A stretch of DNA of 64,000 nt, taken from the NCBI GenBank assembly GCA_003034855.1, contig PZKD01000100.1:151538-215537 (forward strand). Direction: 5' to 3'. This DNA is from an archaeon SCG-AAA382B04. Lineage in GTDB: Archaea; Halobacteriota; Methanonatronarchaeia; Methanonatronarchaeales; Methanonatronarchaeaceae. A model generated the notes under the pieces. That model searched no databases. It worked only from the letters and a program-made list of their open reading frames with translations, and had not been told where the DNA came from. A program made the position numbers and the translations under genes. This document shows positions 9,936 through 18,577 of this stretch, piece after piece (position 1 is the first letter of the stretch; each line of letters opens with the position of its first letter).

Positions 9936-10856
9936 ATGATTTTGTGCGACAAATGTGATAAAGAGGCAATTATAAAACAAGATTATTCAGGATCTTATTT
10001 ATGTAAAGATCACTTTCATGAAAGCGTTGAGAGTAAAATAAAGAAACACATACGGAAAAATTATAGCATAAATGATGGAGAAAAAATTGGAATAGCTTTA
10101 AGTGGAGGGAAAGACAGTATAGTGGTTTTACACATCCTAAATGACATATTTGGTGAATGGAAAGATCTAGAATTAGTTTCTTTAACTATCGATGAAGGTA
10201 TAAGTGGCTATAGAGAAGAAGCTATTAATTTTGCAAAAAAAGATTCAAAAAAATTGTCGATAAAAAACCATATTTTCTCTTTTAAAGAAGAAATCGGTTA
10301 TTCCTTAGATGGAATAGGAGAAAAAGTTGGAAAAGAGAAAACTTGTAGATACTGTGGTATAATAAGAAGATGGCTTTTAAATAAAAAAGCTAAAGAACTT
10401 GATTTAGATAAAATTGCAGTTGGACACAACCTAGATGATGAAAGCCAATCTGCTCTAATGAATTTTTTAAGAGGAGAAACAGAAAGATTAGAAACACTTG
10501 ATACAGACACCTCTTACAAAAAAGGATTTGTGCCTAGGATTAAACCTTTAAGAGAAATTCCTGAAAAAGAAGTGGGTCTATATGCCAAAACTAGAAAAGA
10601 TATGAATGCACATTTTGCTAGTTGTCCGTATTCTGACTGGGCGCTTAGAGGAGAGATTAGGGATATTTTGAATAATTATGAAAAAAATCATCCAGGAGCA
10701 AAATATTCAATCCTCAGAGGAGTTGAAAAGACTGCTCCGAGAATCAAAGAGGTTACAGAATCAGCAAACTTAGATGAATGTAAGTTATGTGGAGAACCTA
10801 GTAATAATAAAATCTGTCAAGCATGCAAACTAAGAAGAAAATTAAGAAAAAAATAG
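9936..10856 (+). CDS. ttuA: tRNA 2-thiolation enzyme, TtuA/Ncs6 family
   Basis: 306 residues. It is an N-type PP-loop ATPase that adenylates and thiolates a tRNA uridine (U54 or U34), taking sulfur from a ubiquitin-like carrier. Seen in order: an N-terminal zinc ribbon (MILCDKCDK), the PP-loop [11 protein letters not shown], the cluster-binding [12 protein letters not shown] with downstream Cys (ASCPYSDWA), [20 protein letters not shown], and a C-terminal zinc ribbon ([17 protein letters not shown]). No clear Shine-Dalgarno is visible, so the mRNA may be nearly leaderless. The gene is followed by a palindromic repeat module and the convergent ftsZ. Confidence 0.92.
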   Translation: MILCDKCDKEAIIKQDYSGSYLCKDHFHESVESKIKKHIRKNYSINDGEKIGIALSGGKDSIVVLHILNDIFGEWKDLELVSLTIDEGISGYREEAINFAKKDSKKLSIKNHIFSFKEEIGYSLDGIGEKVGKEKTCRYCGIIRRWLLNKKAKELDLDKIAVGHNLDDESQSALMNFLRGETERLETLDTDTSYKKGFVPRIKPLREIPEKEVGLYAKTRKDMNAHFASCPYSDWALRGEIRDILNNYEKNHPGAKYSILRGVEKTAPRIKEVTESANLDECKLCGEPSNNKICQACKLRRKLRKK

Positions 10857-10869
10857 AGTTATTGATTGA

Positions 10870-10936
10870 GTGAATTACCCCTACCTAACTCACGTTTTTC
10901 GTGAGGAAGGAGACTTCTCACCTATTAAGTTAAAAA
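10870..10936 (-). repeat. Solitary IS605-end-like palindromic module, copy R1
   Basis: About 65 bp between the convergent ttuA and ftsZ stops. It begins with GTGAATTACCCCTACCTAA, has a perfect hairpin CTCACG-TTTTT-CGTGAG at 10889-10905, then GGAAGG and the tail CTATTAAGTTAAAA. The CCCCTACC block plus hairpin plus GGAAGG match the right ends of the two tnpB elements (about 46.0 and 62.2 kb), but no tnpB is attached. Strand is given as that of the tnpB elements. It may also act as a terminator for ttuA. Confidence 0.65.
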
Positions 10937-10947
10937 AAAGGAAAGGA

Positions 10948-12051
10948 TTATTTTATCATGTCTATATCAAGACCTTGAGTGGCTTTTTCAGAATTTTGCC
11001 TTACCTCAGTAGCTTTTGAGTTTGCTCCCACTACTTGAGCACTTCTAACTCCTGTCATTATTACCATTACTCTCACTTTTCCTTCATATTCATCATTAAT
11101 CCTAGCTCCCCAGATCATATTTGAGTTTGAATCAAGTTCATATGTGAGATCTTCTGCTATTTTTTCTGATTCTTTGAGTGTGAGATCCGATCCTCCTGTT
11201 ATGTGAACTAAACACCCTGTAGCACCTTCATATTCAACATCTAATAATGGATGATTTAATGCTTCTCTTACTACTTGGCCTGATTTGTCTTGATCACTTG
11301 TTTCTCCAATAAGCATTACCGCTACTCCTCCACTATCCATGATTGTCTTAACATCTGCGTAATCTAGGTTTATCAAAGACGGTTGAGTAATTGTTTCAGC
11401 TAATCCTTTGACAGTTTCCGATATCAATTGATCCATTACGCTAAAAGCTTGTTCTATCGGTAGGTCTGGAACATAATCTAGTAATCTATTATTATCTAAA
11501 ACTATCACTGTATCTGATTTTTTTCTTAGTTTTTCGAGTCCTTGTTCGGCTTTTTTGAGTCTAGATCTTTCAACATGGAAAGGTGTTGATACCATCCCCA
11601 CGACTATGGCACCTTGTTCTTTCGCAATATCAGCAACTATAGGAACAGCTCCTGTTCCTGTTCCGCCTCCCATACCTGCTGTGACAAAAACAAGGTCTGA
11701 TCCATCTAAAACTTCTTCTAGTGTTCCTCTAGCTAGTTCTGCTGATCTTTTTCCCATATCAGGATGCCCACCAGCGCCTAGTCCTTTGGTGAGAGATTTC
11801 CCTATGAGAATTCTTTTATCAGCTTGAACCATCTCTAAATGTTGTTTATCTGTGTTCAGTGCTATTGTTTCAGCACCTTCCACGCCTATTCTATGCAATC
11901 TACTTACTGTGTTATTTCCAGCTCCACCGCATCCACAAACTACGATCTGTGGTTTTCCAAATTCTTCGAATTCTTCTAGTTCATCTTTGTTTTCTCTAAG
12001 TTTTTTTTCTTCGTTAGAATGCTCTAACGCATCACTAATTAAAGAGTCCAT
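10948..12051 (-). CDS. ftsZ: Cell-division tubulin homologue FtsZ
   Basis: 367 residues. This GTPase polymerises into the cytokinetic ring. An acidic tail of about 30 residues precedes the GTPase core ([15 protein letters not shown]). The tubulin signature [10 protein letters not shown] lies at residues 128-137, and the T7-loop sequence is [11 protein letters not shown]. The C-terminus GLDIDMIK resembles the conserved end of archaeal FtsZ1. The ATG at 12051 follows a G-rich Shine-Dalgarno (AGAGGGGATGGG). The upstream region contains a 26-bp tandem duplication and, beyond it, an IS insertion, so ftsZ expression signals have been disturbed or renewed. No second ftsZ is in the window. Confidence 0.97.
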   Translation of the reverse strand: MDSLISDALEHSNEEKKLRENKDELEEFEEFGKPQIVVCGCGGAGNNTVSRLHRIGVEGAETIALNTDKQHLEMVQADKRILIGKSLTKGLGAGGHPDMGKRSAELARGTLEEVLDGSDLVFVTAGMGGGTGTGAVPIVADIAKEQGAIVVGMVSTPFHVERSRLKKAEQGLEKLRKKSDTVIVLDNNRLLDYVPDLPIEQAFSVMDQLISETVKGLAETITQPSLINLDYADVKTIMDSGGVAVMLIGETSDQDKSGQVVREALNHPLLDVEYEGATGCLVHITGGSDLTLKESEKIAEDLTYELDSNSNMIWGARINDEYEGKVRVMVIMTGVRSAQVVGANSKATEVRQNSEKATQGLDIDMIK

Positions 12052-12167
12052 AATTTCCCATCCCCTCTAAAGAGTCTTATTTCAAGATTGCTATCTTACA
12101 TTTTATATAGCTTTTGGTTAATTCCTTCTTGAAACCAATTAATAGTTTCACCTGGCCTCTGTTTCCT

Positions 12168-12219
12168 TTTATATATGGGGGTCTCTTATTTAATTTATAT
12201 ATGGGGGTCTCTTATTTAA
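12168..12219. repeat. Perfect 26-bp tandem duplication upstream of ftsZ
   Basis: Two identical head-to-tail copies (12168-12193 and 12194-12219), each starting TTTATATATGGGGGTCTC and ending TTATTTAA. Each copy contains a TATA-like TTTATATA. They lie 117-168 bp upstream of the ftsZ ATG and about 50 bp from the IS left end. They could be duplicated promoter or operator elements; the duplication itself is seen directly, the function is inferred. Confidence 0.85.
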
Positions 12220-12266
12220 AAACGAAAAACGCCCCCACCCCCTCTTACACTTCTTTTTTATTATTT

Positions 12267-12282
12267 TAGGGGTGTGCGAATT
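12267..12282 (+). repeat. IS left terminal inverted repeat
   Basis: TAGGGGTGTGCGAATT, an exact complement match to 13381-13396. It lies 40 bp before the transposase ATG. Confidence 0.9.
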
Positions 12283-12321
12283 AATTAGCTTTTATTATTG
12301 GTGATTTTATAACTTCCTCCT

Positions 12322-13162
12322 ATGGAAGCACACCAGCTGGTGAGGACGGTTGTAAACAGGAAGATGGTTCCGGAGCAGCAGGGAAGGGGAAGAAGAGGAT
12401 ACGGAAACTTATCGAGAGTTAGGGTGCTTGTTTACGCTGCAGTGAAGGGGATACACAACGACAGCAAACTTGTGAGGCATCTGGAGAAGAGGGGTGAGGT
12501 GAGAAGCTCCCTTGGACTAAACAACGTTCCACACAGGTCAAGGATCTCGAGGTGGAGAAAGGAGTACAAGAAGCTGCTTGAAGAGGTCTTTGAGAGGATA
12601 TCTGAACTCGTGAGAAAGATAACAGGCTCGAACCTCCTTATAGTTGACTCCACTCCCCTAGAGGATTACATGGATGAGGATGCAACTGTGGGCTACTACT
12701 CAAAGGGAGCTTTCAAGGGCTTCAAAGTTCACCTCTCGGTAAACCAACTCGGACTGCCAATGAGAGCGGAGATCTCGAAGGGGAACAGGCATGACACAAA
12801 TTACTTCGAGGAGCTGTTGATAGACGCCTCAAAAGTGTTGGGGGACGCTGGATACGACTCCAGGGATAACAGAGAAGTGGCCAGAAGTAAAGGTGAAGGA
12901 GCCATTTATCGCTAGAAATCCAAGGAACACCGGCGAACAGTATGAGGCTCCCAAACTACTGAAGAGGAAGCGCTACATAGTGGAGCAGTTCAACTCTCTC
13001 CTTAAGACGGTTTTAAATGAGGCTTGGAAGAGGTTCAAGGGAATAGAAAGGGTTACGTCCATCGTCTACAGCTCCTTGGCTGCGATACTGCTGGTTACCA
13101 TACCAAACTTAGGCAAGGTTGGGAGAGATGGGTTGAGGACCGTGGCAGAACATTGGGATTGA
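12322..13162 (+). pseudogene. DDE transposase, frameshifted (IS4/IS5-like)
   Basis: Two reading frames (12322-12915 and 12893-13162) together make one transposase of about 280 residues. A basic helix-turn-helix N-terminus (VPHRSRISRWRKEY) is followed by the catalytic aspartates in LLIVDSTPLEDY and VLGDAGYDS, and after the break the glutamate in RYIVEQFNSLLK. All three DDE residues are still present. Frame two is +1 relative to frame one (start offset 571 nt). That is not the usual -1 programmed shift of IS5 relatives, so a single-base indel near 12890-12915 is more likely. Codon usage is G+C-rich compared with neighbours. Confidence 0.85.
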
Positions 13163-13320
13163 AGTGATCTAACCCAGGTAGATCAGTTGAACCTTTAAGA
13201 GGAGAAGAAGGCAGCGGCATCCGGCGTAAAAGTTTAATAGTGAGGGAATAGGATACCGCAGGTAAAGAGAGAAAGAGAAGGTCAATAGAAGTCAGTTTTT
13301 CCATCAAAATAGTGAAAGAA

Positions 13321-13340
13321 CAGCGGCCTGGAGGCCGCTG
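13321..13340. terminator. Perfect 8-bp hairpin inside the IS 3' region
   Basis: CAGCGGCC-TGGA-GGCCGCTG, a very stable stem-loop about 160 bp after the transposase stop and 40 bp before the right terminal repeat. It probably blocks read-through or ends the transposase transcript; no T-run follows at once. Confidence 0.55.
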
Positions 13341-13380
13341 CCAAGCAGTAGAAAAGTATTATGTTCTCCATAAATATTTA

Positions 13381-13396
13381 AATTCGCACACCCCTA
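13381..13396 (-). repeat. IS right terminal inverted repeat
   Basis: AATTCGCACACCCCTA, the exact reverse complement of the left repeat. Between 13163 and this repeat I see only the hairpin and no gene. Confidence 0.9.
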
Positions 13397-13435
13397 TATT
13401 ATTTTTTAAAAACTAAACGAGGTCTGTAGTTATTT

Positions 13436-13500
13436 AGTGACATTCTCACCCACCTAATCTTTTGATTAGAAAGGTATCTTCTCGACCCAAAAAGATAAAA
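13436..13500 (-). repeat. Solitary palindromic module, copy R2
   Basis: It starts GTGACATTCTCACCCACC, carries the hairpin CTAATC-TTTT-GATTAG at 13454-13469, then AAGGTATCTTCTC and the tail AAAAAGATAAAA. Same layout and orientation as R1, R7 and R10. It stands 40 bp outside the IS, so it is independent of it. The remaining sequence up to 13590 shows no gene. Confidence 0.65.
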
Positions 13501-13598
13501 TGTTTAAAGTGGATACAAAAAAAGAATTTCTTATATAAATTAAAAGTTTATCAAGACACGCAAGAATCTTATGTTAGATAAAACTTATATTGGATAAA

Positions 13599-13874
13599 AT
13601 GAAAGTAATCTACCTAAAATTAATCGAATTATCATTATCACTAATAATAGCCCTAATCAGTCTATATGGGGTTAAAATATCTGAAGTTGTTTATTATCGT
13701 AGAGGAATTTCTTTCATTTTTATCGGGTTTGTAACTCTCTCAATAAAATACCTAATCTCCATAATAGGTTATTCCAATGAAATGGGGTTAAAAATAATTA
13801 GCCTCATTGGACTTGGATTGGTCCTCTTCGGTATAACTATCCTAACTTGGTTTAGGAAGAAACTAGGTCTCTGA
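13599..13874 (+). CDS. Small three-helix membrane protein, unknown
   Basis: 91 residues if the ATG at 13599 is used; a TTG nine bases earlier is possible. Three hydrophobic segments are visible (about residues 8-27, 36-55 and 65-85) with a basic end (FRKKLGL). I do not recognise a family. The stop lies about 10 nt before the V4R-domain gene, whose ribosome-binding site overlaps the stop region, so the two are very likely one operon. It could anchor or sense for the V4R protein, but that is inference. Confidence 0.6.
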   Translation: MKVIYLKLIELSLSLIIALISLYGVKISEVVYYRRGISFIFIGFVTLSIKYLISIIGYSNEMGLKIISLIGLGLVLFGITILTWFRKKLGL

Positions 13875-13884
13875 GGTGGTTTTT

Positions 13885-15087
13885 TTGAGCATAGATGAAA
13901 ATATCTCCAAAATCTGGGAACAAAAACCTTCTCTATGGGAGGAAAAAAACCTTCAAACTCGATCCGAATTAGGAGACGAAATAGATGTTTTTGCTCTAAA
14001 GAACTTTCAAAATCATATCCTGTTATATAATCCCGCTATCCTTTCAAAAATCTATGATTCTACTCACACCATAATTCAAAAAGAAGTTGAAAAATGGTCA
14101 AATAAAACCGGTCTTTCTTCATTTTTCAAAGAAGAATTTTCTAGTTTAGAGGAAAAAAGAAAACATAAAATTTTGAAATCCTTGATTGAAGAACATATAA
14201 ACACAATAACAAAAAAATTGGGTCTAGGAGTATTATCTTTATCCTCAGTGAACTTTGAGGAAAACAAGATAGAAGTAAAAGTCAACGAATGTGCCGAAGC
14301 TCATGAGACAAGCACTATAGGCCACCCAATTTGTTTCAATATGGCATCCATTTTAGCAGGTGAGATAGGAGAAAAATTCAACAATTGGCATTGTTACGAA
14401 AAGGAATGTAAAGCAAGTGGATCAAATACTTGTAAATTCATAATCGCTCCTCAAGAACAAATTAATGAAGAGCTTAGAGAATTTTTAGATTTGCCATCTC
14501 GAATTTCTTTCACATTACAGGGAAAAATAACTTCAATGATTTCAGAATTCAAACGAGACATAGACTATACCCCAATACTCGAAGAATCCACAAATAGATT
14601 ATCTTATATCTTACCTAATATGGACGGAAGGGATCGTAAAAAATTAGGTAGCGATATTCATCTCAAGGGGTTTCAGCAATTTTATCTTTCTTTTTTAAAT
14701 GATGACTTTGAAGAGAGGGGAAAAACCTTGTATGAAGTCGGCTTTGAAAGTGGAAAGAGATTTTCTAAAATAATCTCGGTAATGGGAATGAGAAGCCAAG
14801 ATAAATTGAATGTTTTACCACGATTATTTGATAGATTAGGTATGGGTCTTTTAGAATTAGAAAAAGAATCTAATGGATATAAAGTAAGAGTTAAAGAATG
14901 TGGATATAGTTATGGTCTACATCTCGAAGAGAAGATTTGCTTCTATAATTCCGGTTTTTTCTCTGGAATGATATCATCTATAGAAAATCAAAAATTCGAA
15001 GGAAAAGAAACTAAATGCAGCGGAAATTCTAGTGAATATTGTGTTCATTCAATCCAACCATCAGAAAAAGAAGAGAAGAGTGATTAG
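13885..15087 (+). CDS. Protein with two V4R (4-vinyl reductase-type) ligand-binding domains
   Basis: About 400 residues. Two repeats each end in a cysteine-bearing V4R signature: first NECAEAHETS with HCYEKECKASGSNTCKF (about residues 140-200), then VKECGYSYG with CSGNSSEYCVHSI at the C-terminus. V4R domains bind small hydrophobic or metal-linked ligands and occur in bacteriochlorophyll reductase subunits and in archaeal regulators. No DNA-binding domain is obvious, so a sensor or enzyme role is open. A TTG at 13885 follows GAGGTGG at a good distance; the GTG at 13876 lies inside that site. It sits between two membrane-protein genes. Its 3' end overlaps the convergent gene by 27 nt. Confidence 0.75.
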   Translation: MSIDENISKIWEQKPSLWEEKNLQTRSELGDEIDVFALKNFQNHILLYNPAILSKIYDSTHTIIQKEVEKWSNKTGLSSFFKEEFSSLEEKRKHKILKSLIEEHINTITKKLGLGVLSLSSVNFEENKIEVKVNECAEAHETSTIGHPICFNMASILAGEIGEKFNNWHCYEKECKASGSNTCKFIIAPQEQINEELREFLDLPSRISFTLQGKITSMISEFKRDIDYTPILEESTNRLSYILPNMDGRDRKKLGSDIHLKGFQQFYLSFLNDDFEERGKTLYEVGFESGKRFSKIISVMGMRSQDKLNVLPRLFDRLGMGLLELEKESNGYKVRVKECGYSYGLHLEEKICFYNSGFFSGMISSIENQKFEGKETKCSGNSSEYCVHSIQPSEKEEKSD

Positions 15088-15726
15088 GCCTATGATAAAA
15101 TAAGCTTCAAAATTTCCTCTTCCTCCAATATTTACTGTTATAAGCCTCTTTTGTTTTATTTCTCTAATTGCAAATATGGAAGAAACTAGCAAACCAAGTA
15201 TTGCTGATGAGAAAAATAGGTTAGCTGAAGAGGTATTAAGAAATATAGAAGCAGGTAATACTAAAAAAACTGGATAAATTGGAGTTATTATGCCAATTGC
15301 TGATTCTATACCCGAAAGATACATATAAATCGCTGTTGTTAGGGAAAAAAGCAGCACAAATTCCATTGGTGGGGTCTTTGTAAGTAGATAAATTGCATAA
15401 AATACAAAAACTAAAAAGCCAAGATTAAGATTAATGTTGCTTTCAATTACTTTGGAGTCTCTATTTCTTTTCCTAATAGATCCATATCTCTTTTTAATAA
15501 ATTTTTTGTAATCTTCACCTAATTTTGGTGGTAAAGTTTTTGCCTTTGTTATCGGCGCGTTTATTATAGATAATAAGTACCCTATCGACATTACCAAGAT
15601 CAAAACATAAGAGCCATAAGTGGTTGTTTGATAGTAAAGTAATAAACCTATAGATACAATCAAAATTAGTCCATAGGAGATATACGTTTTCTTAGTAGTG
15701 GGAAGCTCTATAAGGCCCTTTCTCAT
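15061..15726 (-). CDS. Polytopic membrane protein, unknown (weakly DUF1614-like)
   Basis: 221 residues with about seven hydrophobic helices and one cytoplasmic basic loop (KKFIKKRYGSIRKRNRD). The segment VNIGGRGNFEAYFIIG near the end recalls the glycine-rich end of archaeal DUF1614 membrane proteins, but I hold this weakly. No catalytic residues are visible. Its 3' end overlaps the V4R gene on the other strand by 27 nt. Upstream lies an IS605-end-like hairpin instead of a usual promoter region. Confidence 0.6.
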   Translation of the reverse strand: MRKGLIELPTTKKTYISYGLILIVSIGLLLYYQTTTYGSYVLILVMSIGYLLSIINAPITKAKTLPPKLGEDYKKFIKKRYGSIRKRNRDSKVIESNINLNLGFLVFVFYAIYLLTKTPPMEFVLLFSLTTAIYMYLSGIESAIGIITPIYPVFLVLPASIFLNTSSANLFFSSAILGLLVSSIFAIREIKQKRLITVNIGGRGNFEAYFIIGLITLLFFF

Positions 15727-15770
15727 TAGATAAGTATTGTCTATTTATTTTTATATAATAATTTTGATTT

Positions 15771-15850
15771 GACATCCTCCCACTTCTGAAGAGGTGGGCT
15801 TTCTTCTAACTCCAAATTAATCCTCACTGAGGCAAACACTGGAGGATTAT
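15771..15850 (-). repeat. Solitary IS605/IS1341-type right end, copy R3
   Basis: GACATCCTCC then the stem CCCACTTC-TGAA-GAGGTGGG (15779-15798, one wobble) and GCTTTCTTC. Read on the minus strand this is the typical 3' end of a tnpB transposon, ending ...GGAGGATGTC. The bases to about 15900 hold further short inverted stretches that could be the guide-RNA-like part of a lost tnpB element. No coding trace of tnpB remains. Confidence 0.6.
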
Positions 15851-15909
15851 CATCGGACTAGTAAACTCCGCTTAAAGTAACCTATTATTCTCTCAAACCC
15901 TCACAAAGG

Positions 15910-17820
15910 TTAATAAAAACGATAGGTTTCGAGGTTTTTAGGAGCTCTTGTGTCTATATGAAACTTTTGATAAAGAGTGGATGCTAGATCTATGCATTTT
16001 TGCTCATTTCCATGAACAGTTAGAACTCTTTCTGGTCTTGAATCTAGGTTTCTTATAAATTCAATTAATTCTTGTCTATCTGAATGCCCTGAAAAACCCT
16101 CCACACTATTTACGTCAAGTTTTATTTTGATGCTGTCAGTTCTACCATCATCACCTGGAAGGGGGACTTCTTCCCATCCTTTCTCTATCCTTCTTCCAAG
16201 TGTTCCTTCAGCTTGGTATCCAACAAAGATTAGGCTATTCTCTATTTCAGGTCCTAACTGCCTCAAATATTCTAAGATTGGTCCTCCATTTAGCATTCCT
16301 GAAGTAGATAATATTATTGAAGGTTCATTGTTTCTTATAATTTTTTCGCGCATATTTTGACTGTCTACTCTTTGGAAGATATCTGATAAAAATGGATTAT
16401 TTTCTTTATGGAAAATTCTGCTTTTTATTTTTTCATTTAAGTATTCTGGATAGGTTGTGTGGATTGCAGTTGCTTCCCATATCATACCATCTAAATACAC
16501 TGGAACTTCTGGAATCTTGTTATGTCTCATCTGTTCTTCTAACACCAGCATTACTTCTTGAGATCGTCCTACTGCAAAAGAAGGGATTAAAACCTTTCCA
16601 TTTCTATTTATGGTTTTTCTAATTATTCCCTGAAGCTTTCCTTCAGCTTTATCTCTGGAGGGTTGGTTGTCTTTTGCTGCTCCATATGTTGATTCCATTA
16701 TAAGAGTTTCTACGCGGGGGAAATCCTTAGATGCTTTATCGAATAACCTTGATTTCCCTGAGTTGAAATCTCCCGTGATTGTGACATTGTATAGTCCTTC
16801 ACCTATATGAAAATGGGATATACTTGATCCTAAGATATGTCCGGCATTGTGAAGTGTTAATCTAAGGTCAGGAGCTATATCAGTTACTTCGCCATATTCT
16901 AGAGGAACGGTGTGTTTTGCAGCTTCTCTAACGGTTTTTGAATTATAAGGAACTTTTCCATCATCTCTAGCCGCTATATCAATATAGTCAAGTTGTAATA
17001 GCGCCATTAAATCTCTTGTTGGAGCTGTACAATAGACTGGGCCATCATAGCCATATTTGAATAATAATGGGATGAGGCCACTATGGTCTAGATGGGCATG
17101 TGTTAAAACAACAGCATCTAAATCATCTATCGGAGTGGCTTCTGGAACATAAATGTAAGGTGTATCATCATCTGATCCAGGTTTAATCCCACAATCTACT
17201 AGGGCCTTAGTATTAGGTGTGGATAATAGGGTGCTGGATCTTCCTACTTCCCTTGAGCCACCTAGATGAGTTGTCCTAACCCATTCTTCGTCTGTTTTGG
17301 GTTCTCGATGTATCTCTCTTCCTATCCTTTGTAATATTTGTTTTCTTTCCTGACTTTGTGATCTTAAGTATTCCCGGACGCTTTCTACAATAGGAGCTTC
17401 AATTGGTGGTGTTCTTATTACCTTGATTGTCCATCCTATGTTTTTTGTAATTTCTCTTAGTGTCGATCCATATTTTCCTATAACGAGACCTGGTTTTTTT
17501 GCTTCTACTGTTGCTTCTCCAAATTCTGAATCGAAATAGATTTCTTCGATTCCTGCATCTTGAGGAACTATTTCTTTTATCTTTTTCTTTGATTTTTCAG
17601 GTTTTTCTAAAACGTTACTATCTGGTCTAACTGTTACTCTCTTTCTAAGTTTTTTAGCTAGATCTCTGACCATATCTCCGTCTTCAGCGAATTCCCTAGG
17701 GTCTTTTGTATATATAACTACCTCTGGTCCTTCAAAATCCACATCGGAAATAGTTATGTTTCTTGGGACTTCTTCTACAATCTGGTCCCTAATCTCTTTA
17801 AGTATTTCATCAACTGACAT
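15910..17820 (-). CDS. aCPSF1: KH-domain beta-CASP metallo-beta-lactamase ribonuclease
   Basis: 636 residues, the full archaeal length. Two N-terminal KH-type RNA-binding domains (about 1-140; [17 protein letters not shown] is a KH signature) precede the metallo-beta-lactamase domain and its beta-CASP insert. Zinc motifs are [41 protein letters not shown] and the final LTVHGNEQ. It is homologous to eukaryotic CPSF73 and acts as an endo- and exonuclease and as the general 3'-end-forming transcription termination factor in archaea. It lies downstream of the proteasome gene (27 nt) in the same direction. Confidence 0.96.
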   Translation of the reverse strand: MSVDEILKEIRDQIVEEVPRNITISDVDFEGPEVVIYTKDPREFAEDGDMVRDLAKKLRKRVTVRPDSNVLEKPEKSKKKIKEIVPQDAGIEEIYFDSEFGEATVEAKKPGLVIGKYGSTLREITKNIGWTIKVIRTPPIEAPIVESVREYLRSQSQERKQILQRIGREIHREPKTDEEWVRTTHLGGSREVGRSSTLLSTPNTKALVDCGIKPGSDDDTPYIYVPEATPIDDLDAVVLTHAHLDHSGLIPLLFKYGYDGPVYCTAPTRDLMALLQLDYIDIAARDDGKVPYNSKTVREAAKHTVPLEYGEVTDIAPDLRLTLHNAGHILGSSISHFHIGEGLYNVTITGDFNSGKSRLFDKASKDFPRVETLIMESTYGAAKDNQPSRDKAEGKLQGIIRKTINRNGKVLIPSFAVGRSQEVMLVLEEQMRHNKIPEVPVYLDGMIWEATAIHTTYPEYLNEKIKSRIFHKENNPFLSDIFQRVDSQNMREKIIRNNEPSIILSTSGMLNGGPILEYLRQLGPEIENSLIFVGYQAEGTLGRRIEKGWEEVPLPGDDGRTDSIKIKLDVNSVEGFSGHSDRQELIEFIRNLDSRPERVLTVHGNEQKCIDLASTLYQKFHIDTRAPKNLETYRFY

Positions 17821-17847
17821 TTTTATTTCTGACTAAAATCAAGATTT

Positions 17848-18471
17848 TTATAGTTTGCTTTTAACCTCTGAAATTTTTTCTTCTTCAAGTATTTCAAAAG
17901 AGTCCTCTGTTATTTTAGCTATATCTATGCCATCTCCTGAGGCTGAATCTCTTTTCATAGCTTGGCTAATTGCTCTTGTCACTAATTCTACTCCTTTGTC
18001 TACTGACATTTCTTCATCGAATCTATCTTCTAAGACACCATAGGCAATAGGTGATCCAGATCCAGTTGCAACCATTTTTTCTTCTAAATTTCCTCCACCT
18101 GGATCCAATACATACATTCCTGGGCCTTCTGAATCAACTCCTCCAATAATTAGTTGAACAACGTATGGCATCAAGCCACCACCCATTATGTTTGACATTA
18201 AAGTTGAAACTGCTTTTACACTGATTCCTTTTTCTCTTTTTAGTTTGTAGAGGTTTGATTCTGCTTTTATTGCCCTCACTAATTGTTGTGCATCACCTAC
18301 TGATCCAGCCATAGTTAGTCCAATCTGTTCTTCGATTTGAAATACTTTTTTAGCCTGTTTACTAGCTACTAGGTTACCTATACTAGCTCTTCTCTCCGTC
18401 CCCAATACTACACCATCTTTACAAACTACTCCTACAGTCGTAGTTCCTTTAAATTCGTCACCGCTTTCCAT
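17848..18471 (-). CDS. psmB: Proteasome beta subunit
   Basis: 207 residues. A nine-residue propeptide (MESGDEFKG) is expected to be cut before Thr10, giving the N-terminal nucleophile of [13 protein letters not shown]. Lys33 of the mature chain falls in KQAKKVFQI, and [13 protein letters not shown] and [13 protein letters not shown] are family landmarks. Position 17 of the mature chain is Glu (GTERRAS) where many homologues have Asp. The subunit forms the catalytic rings of the 20S proteasome; no alpha subunit or PAN is in this window. A Shine-Dalgarno AGGTG precedes the ATG. A 27-bp palindrome lies just upstream. Confidence 0.96.
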   Translation of the reverse strand: MESGDEFKGTTTVGVVCKDGVVLGTERRASIGNLVASKQAKKVFQIEEQIGLTMAGSVGDAQQLVRAIKAESNLYKLKREKGISVKAVSTLMSNIMGGGLMPYVVQLIIGGVDSEGPGMYVLDPGGGNLEEKMVATGSGSPIAYGVLEDRFDEEMSVDKGVELVTRAISQAMKRDSASGDGIDIAKITEDSFEILEEEKISEVKSKL

Positions 18472-18493
18472 AATTAAGCACCTATAAAAAATT

Positions 18494-18520
18494 GCGGTAA
18501 AAATAAGTATTTTTATCCGC
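18494..18520. promoter_or_regulatory. Long AT-rich palindrome upstream of psmB
   Basis: GCGGTAAAAATA-AG-TATTTTTATCCGC: a 12-bp inverted repeat with one bulged base, 23-49 bp before the psmB ATG and after the stop of the radical SAM gene. It is either the terminator of the upstream run or an operator with TATA-like cores. Confidence 0.55.
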
Positions 18521-18577
18521 TTCTGATTTTTGATTTGTTGCTATATACTTAAAACTTATTGAGACATCCTTCTTTAT

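Larger units (their letters stand above)
12267..13396 (+). mobile_element. Insertion sequence (IS4/IS5-like DDE type), about 1.13 kb, transposase broken
   Basis: The element is bounded by perfect 16-bp inverted repeats (TAGGGGTGTGCGAATT at 12267-12282 and its complement at 13381-13396). It holds one DDE transposase in two frames. Its base composition is clearly richer in G+C than the flanks, so it came from another genome. If the outer TA is a target duplication, the repeat is 14 bp. No longer target duplication is certain. It sits in the ftsZ upstream region. Confidence 0.9.

Noticed and set aside
12893..12915. Programmed ribosomal frameshift in the IS transposase
   Set aside because: The needed shift is +1 and no clear slippery heptamer is seen; a simple indel is more likely, although not proved.
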